Assembly (NCBI GenBank): GCA_964592235.1
Contig: CAZQCF010000021.1
Coordinates: 1-64,000 of the forward strand
Direction: 5' to 3'
DNA length: 64,000 nt
DNA from: PLA3 sp964592235
GTDB lineage: Bacteria; Planctomycetota; Phycisphaerae; UBA1845; UTPLA1
Within the stretch, counting starts at the first letter, position 1. Each line of letters starts with the position of its first letter. The notes beneath the pieces were generated by a model. That model was not told the origin of the DNA. It made no database searches and was given only the letters and a program-made list of their open reading frames with translations. Position numbers and translations under genes: made by a program. Below, one piece after another: positions 44,249 to 51,935 of the stretch.

Positions 44249-45478
44249 CTAAGCGGGGATCCCGTAGTACGCCGCAATGATCTTGGTTAGAAGATCGGCC
44301 GCAACTGTAGATCCAATTTTCAATAAGCCTCGTGAAGCCTTGCCGACCATCCTCCCGACCCAAGCACCTGTGAGTTCCCCCAATTCTTTTTCGTTTTTGG
44401 GTTTTGGATCCTTCGCGAGCGCGTTACGTAGCTCCTCAATGTCAACGTCATCAACACCATTTGCGTGAAGAGCCGCTTGCACTCCTTCGAAGTCTCCGGC
44501 GCGAATATGGATGCTCGGGCTCGCCACTGCGTGGGACTCAGCATTGGCGGTGGAACGGTTGTCGATGTCAATAAGATTAGTGATATTGACCGGAGGCTGT
44601 GCCACCGGGCGGCCTAGCGTCGCTTTGTGATCCCAGAGTGTGACTGCTGCTTCTGCGATATCCTCAACCGTCTCACAAGCACACTCCGGTCCTGGTGTGA
44701 GCCTGGGGACACACGTTGGGCAACCACGTTTGTAGACACTCCAAACCACGTCATCCAGCGAGACGTCATTGCCCAAAACTCGCTTTCCGAAAACGCATAA
44801 TCGCGAGAAGGTATCTGCGAATTCTTCGCAGTAGTCGCCCTGTAGCGTGTCGAGTCCTTTGGGCGCGGATGATCTTGCGTCCGGGGCACCGTTGCGAGCG
44901 CTGAGCGCTCGCCGGTACAGGCGGAGCGCCTTCGCCAGTTCGGCGAACTCCTCGGCCAGCTTTCCTGACAATGTTGACAACAGTGCCTCGCGATCACGCG
45001 GATAGATCGTGAGGATAGTCTCGGCCCACGCATCGAGGCTGAAGTGCTTAGCATTCGCATCCTTACTGGCCAGTTCGCTGTACTTCGCGAAAGTAGCATT
45101 CCTTTGCTCGCGGCGCAGCCCAGATGTGTGCAACTTTGAGTCGTTGTTACATTCTTCTCTGCCGCAATATGGACACGCTTTCGGAAACTCACCCAGTAGG
45201 AGCACGCCGACATGGCGTAAGGATCCAAAGGGCGAATTGCCGTCAAATGGCTTTGCCTGACTGTTATGTATGCCGAGCATCCACGCCACGCTCTTGGCGA
45301 ACTGCCAACGAAAGTCGCCTGGACCATCGTAGTACTTCGGAGAAACCAGCAAACAAATCCTGGCACCTAGCATTGCTATCAATTCAGACCACTTCCTATT
45401 CTCATTAGATTTCACATAAATGTCGCGGAAGCATTCGCACCAACCGTGCAGGGTATTTGGCTTCTGTAATTCTGTCAT
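44249..45478 (-). CDS. Double MazG-like protein with zinc-binding cysteines and an AbiTii-like C-terminal tail; candidate defence protein
   Basis: A 409-residue protein. Residues 13-110 look like a degenerate MazG-like unit: WCECFRDIYVKSNENR at the start and CPYCGREEC (102-110) at the end, without the acidic motifs. Residues 148-268 are a second unit with the pyrophosphohydrolase pattern EEFAE (176-180) and EEFAD (218-222), then CPTC..CAC (253-268). A polar linker (296-325) leads to a tail with GVDDVDIEELRNALAKD and WVGRMVGKASRGLLKIGS, ending AAYYGI, as in the C-terminal segment I remember from AbiTii-type abortive-infection proteins. The stop of the upstream gene is two bases before the ATG and AAGGAG lies inside that gene, so the two are coupled. 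Likely action: hydrolysis of nucleotides on infection. Confidence 0.6.
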   Translation of the reverse strand: MTELQKPNTLHGWCECFRDIYVKSNENRKWSELIAMLGARICLLVSPKYYDGPGDFRWQFAKSVAWMLGIHNSQAKPFDGNSPFGSLRHVGVLLLGEFPKACPYCGREECNNDSKLHTSGLRREQRNATFAKYSELASKDANAKHFSLDAWAETILTIYPRDREALLSTLSGKLAEEFAELAKALRLYRRALSARNGAPDARSSAPKGLDTLQGDYCEEFADTFSRLCVFGKRVLGNDVSLDDVVWSVYKRGCPTCVPRLTPGPECACETVEDIAEAAVTLWDHKATLGRPVAQPPVNITNLIDIDNRSTANAESHAVASPSIHIRAGDFEGVQAALHANGVDDVDIEELRNALAKDPKPKNEKELGELTGAWVGRMVGKASRGLLKIGSTVAADLLTKIIAAYYGIPA

Positions 45479-45480
45479 GA

Positions 45481-45924
45481 TTAAGCAACTCCTTGACTAG
45501 TCACGCTCCAATTGTCGCACTCGCCGTCTCGCTCCACCCTTGACACTGATGCGTCAAGGGCAGGCGGGACATTGGTTCCTCGGCGGATGATCCATCGGAT
45601 CATGTAATGTGCGGTGTGGCCCGCCTGATCGCCCGTGTAGGCCACTTTAACCGGGCTGCGGGTAGACAGCAACAAAAATTTGAAGTCGGTCGGACCCTGA
45701 CTCGGCGGACCGCTCGGCAGCGCGTCGCCGGGCACGTCGCCGGGTGCGGCGACCTTCACCCACACCTCCGCGCCGATCACGCCCTTCGGTTTGGCCCGGC
45801 GCGTGGGCGTGGCCTCATCGCAAAACCGCAAGATGTGTTGAAGACGATTGCGCCACTCGGTCAGGAAGGGCGGGTGCGAGGATGCCACGTGACGCGCGTT
45901 CCGTTGTGAATGTCCAGACGTCAA
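45481..45924 (-). CDS. C-terminal half of a planctomycete-specific protein family
   Basis: A 147-residue frame with a TTG start at 45924; GTG at 45885 is another option. From residue 27 it reads RLQHILRFCDEATPTRRAKP, KGVIGAEVWVKVA, then FKFLLLSTRSPVKVAYTGD and AGHTAHYMIRWIIRRG, a fibronectin-like beta domain that I remember as the second half of the family represented by 43790-44155. The first half is missing here and replaced by an unrelated basic leader. Its end contains the ribosome binding site of the MazG-like gene. It may be a remnant or a domain kept for that gene's expression. Confidence 0.5.
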   Translation of the reverse strand: MTSGHSQRNARHVASSHPPFLTEWRNRLQHILRFCDEATPTRRAKPKGVIGAEVWVKVAAPGDVPGDALPSGPPSQGPTDFKFLLLSTRSPVKVAYTGDQAGHTAHYMIRWIIRRGTNVPPALDASVSRVERDGECDNWSVTSQGVA

Positions 45925-46074
45925 GAACCCGCTCCCTGACGGTCGCGGCTCGGATTGAGACGCAATCGCTACCAGTACCCGTCATTCCCGCGCAGGCGAG
46001 AACCCAATGACTTTGGTCTCACGCTGGACAATCCCGTTCGCGGGGGTGACGGCTTTGCGACAACATTCAGGCGA

Positions 46075-46386
46075 TCAATGCGGTCCGGCGCGGAAGATGC
46101 GCGCGCTGGTGCCGCTCGCCGCGACCTTCAACACCGCGCGGCGATGGCAGTTCGGGCACTTGGCCACGTAGCGCGTTTCGTTCGGCCGGCGATAAACACG
46201 AATGTAGTGACCGCAGCATGCGAAGTGGATGCCGATCCACGGGCGTGATCCCGTCGTCATCGGCTCCTGCGTCGGCACGGTTCCGGCGACCAGGCCGGGC
46301 GGCGCGGCGGGGACGAACCGTTCGGGGGTGTACTCGCCGTCGGGGGCGGAGATGATGTCAAGATAATCGCCGGTGGGGTCAGGCAT
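46075..46386 (-). CDS. Small zinc-ribbon protein, planctomycete family
   Basis: A 103-residue protein starting MPDPTGDYLDIISAPDG. The C-terminal half has HFACCGHYIRVYRRPNETRYVAKCPNCHRR, with paired cysteines CC and C-P-N-C likely holding one zinc, then KVAASGTSARIFRAGPH. I remember similar short proteins in many planctomycetes, often near the family of 43790-44155; function unknown. The longer upstream extension of the frame has no Shine-Dalgarno sequence and was not used. Confidence 0.6.
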   Translation of the reverse strand: MPDPTGDYLDIISAPDGEYTPERFVPAAPPGLVAGTVPTQEPMTTGSRPWIGIHFACCGHYIRVYRRPNETRYVAKCPNCHRRAVLKVAASGTSARIFRAGPH

Positions 46387-46613
46387 AGGGTAGGTATCGG
46401 CCGATTCTGGGCGCGAGTTGTCCGATGTGGCCCACGCTGGGTAGCCCGCCCCATGAAGCGCAAAGTTTGCGGAGTGAGCAGATACAACTCTCCCCGCGGC
46501 CCATTCGCTGGAAACCAGGGCCCAATTGAGCAAGCACACCCAGATTCACGGGCAGGTCGCGCCGTAACAGGGCCGGTTGGAAAGCCGCGGCGCAGGGCCG
46601 TACCATTTGCGGC

Positions 46614-47306
46614 ATGAGCACGAAACACGGCGGCGGCGGAGTACAGTTGGCGGGGTCGATCCTGTCGGGCGATCTGCTCGATTTGGGCAGCGCGATTCGG
46701 CTGTGCGAGCAAGCCGGGGCGGACCTCATCCAGCTCGACGTGTGCGACGGACATTTCGTGCCGACGATCAGCTTTGGCGAGGCCGTGGTGAAGCGGACGT
46801 GCGAGGCGACGAAGCTGCCGGTGGAAGTGCACCTGATGGTGAGCCGGCCGGACGACTGGTTGAGCCGCATGGCGGGGCTCGGTCAGTTTCGGATGATCTT
46901 TCACCTGGAGGTGAGCACGCGGGCGATGGGAGTGATCCAGGGGATCGAGCGCGGCGGCTGGAAGCCGGGCGTGGCGATCAACCCGGAGACGCCGGCGAGC
47001 GCGCTGGAGCCGGTGCTGCCGTATCTTGACAATGTGTGCGTGATGGGGATCGCGCCGGGTTTCGCGGGCCAGGCGATGCTGGAATATACGTTTGTCAAGA
47101 TCGCAGACATCCGGCGGCTGATTGAGAAGACGGGGTCGAAGGCGACGATCACGGTTGATGGTGGTGTGAAGGCAAATAACGCCCGGCGGCTGGTCGAGGC
47201 GGGGGCGGATATCCTGGTGGTCTCGTCGGGGATGTTTCAGCATCCGCGGCCGCCGGAGAGCTTGAAGGAGATTCGTGCGGCGTGTGGGGAAACGCCAAAA
47301 CGTTGA
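46614..47306 (+). CDS. rpe: Ribulose-phosphate 3-epimerase
   Basis: A 230-residue TIM-barrel protein. Motifs: AGSILSGDLLDLG at the first strand, IQLDVCDGHFVPTISFG with the metal-binding D, VEVHLMVSRPDDWL with H, CVMGIAPGFAGQ phosphate loop, and ITVDGGVKANN with the second catalytic D. It interconverts ribulose 5-phosphate and xylulose 5-phosphate in the pentose phosphate pathway. The family motif usually reads MDGxFVPN; here CDGHFVPT, a small change. A TACCAT box seven bases before the ATG and no Shine-Dalgarno sequence suggest a leaderless transcript. Confidence 0.88.
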   Translation: MSTKHGGGGVQLAGSILSGDLLDLGSAIRLCEQAGADLIQLDVCDGHFVPTISFGEAVVKRTCEATKLPVEVHLMVSRPDDWLSRMAGLGQFRMIFHLEVSTRAMGVIQGIERGGWKPGVAINPETPASALEPVLPYLDNVCVMGIAPGFAGQAMLEYTFVKIADIRRLIEKTGSKATITVDGGVKANNARRLVEAGADILVVSSGMFQHPRPPESLKEIRAACGETPKR

Positions 47307-47519
47307 AACGCCAAAACGCGAAGTGCGAATGGCGAAGTGAGCGAACGCAGGGTGCGTCCTCGACGCACCAGATTAGCTAACGGCTTGGAGCTAACAGCTA
47401 TACTAGACTGGCTCGCGGCTCAAGGCTGATTAGGATTGGCTGACGGCTGTTGGCCAGGAGCTCATGACTGAATCGGGTTTGGCTCATGGCGCTAGGCTGA
47501 AGGCTCATGGCTTGAAAAT

Positions 47520-47606
47520 GGAGAGGTGGCCGAGTGGCTTAAGGCGGCGGTCTTGAAAACCGCAGTACGGGAAACTGTACCGGGGGTTCGAATCCCTCCC
47601 TCTCCG
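47520..47606 (+). tRNA. tRNA-Ser (anticodon UGA)
   Basis: An 87-nucleotide class II tRNA. The acceptor arm GGAGAGG pairs with CCTCTCC, discriminator G at 47606. The D arm carries GGCCGAGTGG. The anticodon stem CGGTC/ACCG encloses TTGAAAA with TGA as anticodon. A long variable arm (GTACGGGAAACTGTAC) and the T loop GGTTCGAATC are present. CCA is not encoded. Confidence 0.95.
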
Positions 47607-47658
47607 GTTGATCGGTGTCGAGTGGGTTGTTGAGCGCCGCAAGACTGACCGGCCTGTC

Positions 47659-48138
47659 ATGAGCGGGCCGATTTCAATTCGCAGACTTGAAATGACGACA
47701 ACCGCCAGGGTGACTTGTGGTTGCACCGAGTTCGGCGGTGTCTGTGCTGCGTGCCCGGAGAATCCCGCGCGCCAGGGCCGTTCCATCACAAAACGGAATG
47801 CGGACTCCTGCCTTCCTCCGCAGGCGGATCGCGCGATCAAGCTCCTTGCCCAATGCCGGCGCCTGACCCGGCGCGAGCGCGAGGTGCTCACGCTCTGCTG
47901 CTGCGGCCAGAAGAACTCACTGATCGCCGCGACGCTCGGCATCTCGGCGTCGGCGGTCCGGCGGCACTTGCGCAATCTCCACCGAAAGACGAATACGGCA
48001 GACAAAGCGGAATTGATTCTCAATCTCTGGCATTCCTGCCGAAACTGCCCGGAGCCGATCGAGACTCCATCCCGGCGGCGCGCGGCACCCCCGGGCCAGC
48101 GCCGGCGTGGCACCAAACCTCGTCGTGCCGTTACGTGA
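47659..48138 (+). CDS. LuxR/GerE-type helix-turn-helix regulator
   Basis: About 159 residues from the ATG at 47659 (47692 is another option; a TTG at 47608 would abut the tRNA). The C-terminal half has RRLTRREREVLTLCCCGQKN and IAATLGISASAVRRHLRNLHRKT, a complete LuxR HTH. The N-terminal part is cysteine-rich (VTCGCTEFGGVCAACPENP) and could bind metal; C-R-N-C near the end adds two more. No receiver domain, so it is not a classical response regulator. Targets unknown. Confidence 0.65.
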   Translation: MSGPISIRRLEMTTTARVTCGCTEFGGVCAACPENPARQGRSITKRNADSCLPPQADRAIKLLAQCRRLTRREREVLTLCCCGQKNSLIAATLGISASAVRRHLRNLHRKTNTADKAELILNLWHSCRNCPEPIETPSRRRAAPPGQRRRGTKPRRAVT

Positions 48139-48332
48139 AGCACTCGTATCCGCCCTGAAGCATACGTATCCGTATAGATACCTCGTCACCCCTTCCTTCG
48201 ACTCATAATCTCATCTTCATCACTGCGCGTCGGCGTCGTGCCGGCGATCATCGCAGTTTGCACATTCAGGGGGACAGAATCCGCCCAGCGTCAATGATCC
48301 AAGGGTGCCTTCGCTATTGAAACGAGGAATCC

Positions 48333-50672
48333 ATGTCACCTCACGAGTCAGCGCCGCGCGGCGGTGCCAGCACTAATCGCCTTCATCCATCCACGCCGTT
48401 TCGCATTATCACCGCGTTCGCCTCGATCGCGTTTTTGTGCATGCTGCTCGCGCCGACCTCGGTGAGGTCGGCCCCACGCGAACGACCGCAGATTCTGCCA
48501 GGCGGGAACAACTGGCGCCCGCCCACCGATGCCATGCCGCGCGCGCTGGGCACGCAGGACCTCGCTTCGGGACTTACGCCCACGGATCTTGTGACCGCGC
48601 TGCTCGGACCGGGTGTCACCGTATCCAATGTGACGTTTACCGGCGCGAACGTCTCGGCCGGAACGTTCAGCGGCGGCACGGGCATTGTCGGCTTTCCCAG
48701 CGGCATCATGTTGAGCAGCGGGAACATCGCGTTTGTGCCCGGGCCGAACACGCAGGACTCCGTCAGCGGCGTCAACGCGGGGATCGGCGACCCCGATCTG
48801 ACGGGATTGATTCCCGGTTACACGACGTTCGATGCCGCCGTGTTGGAGTTTGATTTCACGTGCACCGGCACGCAGGTCATCCAGTTCCAGTACGTGTTCA
48901 CGTCGGAAGAGTACAACGAATGGGTCAATACGGCGTTTAACGACGTGTTTGGATTCTTCCTCAACGGCACGAACATCGCGCTCATTCCCGGCAGCGCGGG
49001 GACGCCGGTCAGCATCAATAACCTAAACTGCGGAAACCCGTTCAACCCGCCGGCCGGCAGCTATTGCAACTTGTTTGTCAATAATCGCTGCGCCGATATC
49101 CCGCCGGGTACGTTCCCCTGTGTGGGCGTGCGTGATACGGAGATGGACGGCCTGACGGTCGTGCTGACGGCGACGGGAGTCTTGAACCCCGGATTGAATC
49201 ACATCAAGCTGGCCATCGCGGACGCGGGGGATCAGGTGCTTGACTCGAATGTCTTCATTCAGGGGCAGAGTTTTGTGTGCGGCGAGCCGAGGGGCGCCTG
49301 CTGTGATACCAGTGGGGCGACGCCGACCTGCACGAATGATGTCTTGCAAGCTGCCTGTCAGGGGCCGGGACAAACCTGGAGCGTTGGTCTGGCCTGTGAT
49401 CAGTTGAGCCCCCCATGCCCCACCACCGCGCCGCCGACGGGGACGAACTGCGCGAATCCGGTTCCCGTCACGTCCTTGCCGTTTGCGGATGTGAACACGA
49501 CGAGCGACAAGATCAACGACTATACAGACACCTGTCTTGTTAACTACGACAATGGCCGTGACATCGTTTACGAGCTGACCGTCACCGCCACGCAATGCGT
49601 CGACATCACCGTGACCGGCGCGACGCCGCAGGACAACTGGATCGGCGTGGCGCTGGACAGCACCTGCCCGCCAGGCGCCGCATGCATCGCACAGGGAACG
49701 AGCCAGGGCAACGTGGCGACCATCAGCAATCTAACGCTGCCGCCGGGCACGTATTACCTGATGATCGACCGGTGGCCCCAGGGAAATGACAGCCTCGACT
49801 TCACGCTTAACATCACAGACTGCGGCGGAGCGCCGACTGGCGCCTGCTGCAACACCCTCACGACCGTCTGCACGAGCAATGTCCTGGAGGTGAATTGCCA
49901 GAATCCCGGCGACGTGTGGAGCGTGGGCCTGACCTGCGGGCAACTGAATCCGCCCTGTTCCCCGTCGGATGACATCCCCGGGAAGGATTGCGAGTTTCCG
50001 TTTCTTGTCACTGCCATCCCCTTCGAAGACATCAATACGACGGCAGACAAGCAAGAGGATTATTCGGCAACCTGCCTTGGTGCCTACGACACGGGCGATG
50101 ACATTCTCTACCAGATTTCGATCACGGCTCCGCGCTGCGTCGATATCACCGTCTCCGGCGCGACGCCGATCGATCATTCCATTGGCGTCGTGCTGGACAC
50201 CGCGTGCCCGCCGGGGGCATCCTGTCTCGCGTTTGCGACAGCCACGGGAACCGTTGCGACAATCACCCATCAGTCGCTGGCGCCCGGTACGTACTATCTC
50301 ATGATTGACCGGTTGCCCCAGGGAGCCAATGAGGTATTGAACTTCAGATTGAGTATCGCGGACTGCCCCGCGCCGGCGGGCGCCTGTTGCCTGCAGGATG
50401 GCGGGTGTGCGCAACTCACTGAAGCAGACTGCACGAACGCAAAGGGCCTTTCCTGGGCCGTGGATACACCATGCTCGCCCAATCCTTGCGCGTACGCGAA
50501 GGGAGATGTGAACTGCGACACGTTCATCGACGTATTTGATATTCCGTACTTCGTCGATGCGATGCTCGATGTTTACGCCGGATGTGACATCACCCTGGCG
50601 GACATGAACGGCGATGGAAGCCAGGACGGTCTTGACGTTCAAGGGTTTGTTGACGTTTTGCTGACGCCGTAG
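48333..50672 (+). CDS. Secreted choice-of-anchor-L protein with Cys-rich repeats and dockerin end
   Basis: A 779-residue protein with an N-terminal signal region (hydrophobic IITAFASIAFLCMLLAP). Residues 75-310 form a choice-of-anchor L domain: SGGTGIVGFPSGIMLSSGN, then FEFDFTCTG-type strands with YVFTSEEYNEWV. Two repeats follow, each a short GACC..C..C..C motif plus a beta domain (PVPVTSLPFADVNTT and PFLVTAIPFEDINTT). A third GACC-L-x-x-G-G-C unit comes before the C-terminal dockerin-like pair GDVNCDTFIDVFDIPYFV and ADMNGDGSQDGLDVQGFV. It is probably a surface or extracellular adhesin-like protein. GAGGA precedes the ATG. Confidence 0.8.
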   Translation: MSPHESAPRGGASTNRLHPSTPFRIITAFASIAFLCMLLAPTSVRSAPRERPQILPGGNNWRPPTDAMPRALGTQDLASGLTPTDLVTALLGPGVTVSNVTFTGANVSAGTFSGGTGIVGFPSGIMLSSGNIAFVPGPNTQDSVSGVNAGIGDPDLTGLIPGYTTFDAAVLEFDFTCTGTQVIQFQYVFTSEEYNEWVNTAFNDVFGFFLNGTNIALIPGSAGTPVSINNLNCGNPFNPPAGSYCNLFVNNRCADIPPGTFPCVGVRDTEMDGLTVVLTATGVLNPGLNHIKLAIADAGDQVLDSNVFIQGQSFVCGEPRGACCDTSGATPTCTNDVLQAACQGPGQTWSVGLACDQLSPPCPTTAPPTGTNCANPVPVTSLPFADVNTTSDKINDYTDTCLVNYDNGRDIVYELTVTATQCVDITVTGATPQDNWIGVALDSTCPPGAACIAQGTSQGNVATISNLTLPPGTYYLMIDRWPQGNDSLDFTLNITDCGGAPTGACCNTLTTVCTSNVLEVNCQNPGDVWSVGLTCGQLNPPCSPSDDIPGKDCEFPFLVTAIPFEDINTTADKQEDYSATCLGAYDTGDDILYQISITAPRCVDITVSGATPIDHSIGVVLDTACPPGASCLAFATATGTVATITHQSLAPGTYYLMIDRLPQGANEVLNFRLSIADCPAPAGACCLQDGGCAQLTEADCTNAKGLSWAVDTPCSPNPCAYAKGDVNCDTFIDVFDIPYFVDAMLDVYAGCDITLADMNGDGSQDGLDVQGFVDVLLTP

Positions 50673-50861
50673 CACGGCCAGCAATGCCTTGACCGCCAAC
50701 GTGGCGCGGCGGGGAGAGTCGAGTGGGTCATCGGCTCGTCGAAGCTGACGAGGAGAAGACCTTTGTCTCAACGTCATGACCCGATCTGCAACCTGGATTC
50801 CCGCCCTCGCGAGACTGGCGACTTCGTGAATTCGCTCATCGCACAGTCAGAGTCGTGCGAA

Positions 50862-51794
50862 TTATAATTTATATACATCCGTACTCATATACTTCAGGCC
50901 CGAGTCGATCATCAGCGTGACGACGTGCGCGGTCGGGCCAAGCGATTGTGCCACACGCAGCGCAGCGACGACGTTTGCGCCCGACGACGTGCCGGCACAG
51001 AGGCCCTCGTCCCGCGCGAGGCGGCGGGCCATTGCCTTTGCCTCGGCGCTGCTCACCGGCTCAACGCGGTCGGTGAGCGACGGGTCCCACAGCGGCGGCG
51101 GGCGGCCGATGCCGATGCCTTCGATCGTGTGCGCGCCGGGCTGGCAACCGGACAGCACCGCAGACTCGGCCGGCTCGACAGCGACAAATTGCAATTTCGG
51201 GTTGCGCCGCCGCAGGATCGTGACCACCCCGCGCGACGACGCGCCGGTGCCGACGGCCTGCACGAAGCCGTCGACCTGCCCGCCGGTCTGCGACCAGATT
51301 TCCTCGGCGAGGCCGTGATAGCCCGCGGGGCTGTCGGTGTTGTTAAGCTGGTCGGTCCAGAAGGTGTTCGGCTCGCGGCTGATCTCGTGCGCGGCGGCGA
51401 TCATGTCGTTAAAGAGCTGCCTGGTACTCAAGCCGCCTTCGCTGTGGACGAGGGCGATCTCCGCGCCCAGGGCAGCCATGTGCGCCCGTTTCTCGGCACT
51501 GAAGGCGTTGGAAGTGACCAGGCGAAGGCGATAGCCACGCGCGGCGCAGACTAGTGCGAGCGACGTGCCGGTGCTGCCGCCGGTGTACTCGACGACCGTT
51601 CCGCCGGGTTTCAGCCGGCCGTCGCGCTGGGCCGCGTCGATCATGGCGAGAGCGACGCGGTCCTTCATGCTGCCGGTGGGATTCTCCCATTCAAGCTTAA
51701 CGGAGATTCGCGCGGCGCCTTCGGGGACGACGCGGCGCAGCGGTACGAGCGAGGTGTTGCCGATGGCAGAGAGGATGGCGGCGTCATGTTTCAT
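50862..51794 (-). CDS. Cysteine synthase family PLP-dependent enzyme
   Basis: A 310-residue fold-type II PLP protein. K44 in NPTGSMKDRVAL is the Schiff-base lysine. YTGGSTGTSLA is the substrate loop, VGTGASSRGV the phosphate-binding loop (usually GTGGT), and GLCAGTSSGAN the C-terminal PLP site. It resembles O-acetylserine sulfhydrylase/cysteine synthase, but the changed loops and length leave room for a cystathionine beta-synthase-like or related activity. No sulfur-assimilation gene is adjacent. The ATG lacks a strong Shine-Dalgarno sequence. Confidence 0.8.
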   Translation of the reverse strand: MKHDAAILSAIGNTSLVPLRRVVPEGAARISVKLEWENPTGSMKDRVALAMIDAAQRDGRLKPGGTVVEYTGGSTGTSLALVCAARGYRLRLVTSNAFSAEKRAHMAALGAEIALVHSEGGLSTRQLFNDMIAAAHEISREPNTFWTDQLNNTDSPAGYHGLAEEIWSQTGGQVDGFVQAVGTGASSRGVVTILRRRNPKLQFVAVEPAESAVLSGCQPGAHTIEGIGIGRPPPLWDPSLTDRVEPVSSAEAKAMARRLARDEGLCAGTSSGANVVAALRVAQSLGPTAHVVTLMIDSGLKYMSTDVYKL

Positions 51795-51935
51795 GGCTGA
51801 TTCCAGACGTACACGAGCGTAAGGGATTTTCCGGCAGGTACAACACTCGAGGGCCTGCGCCGGGCATCATCGGCAAATGAGAGCAAGCCCCTGGACTTCA
51901 TCCGGTACACCAGGAATCCCGGCTATGATGTATTT

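Noticed and set aside
47307..47519. Degenerate GGCT-rich repeats before tRNA-Ser
   Set aside because: Only loosely similar short words (GGCTGACGGCTG, GGCTCATGGC); no unit long enough or regular enough to call a repeat family.
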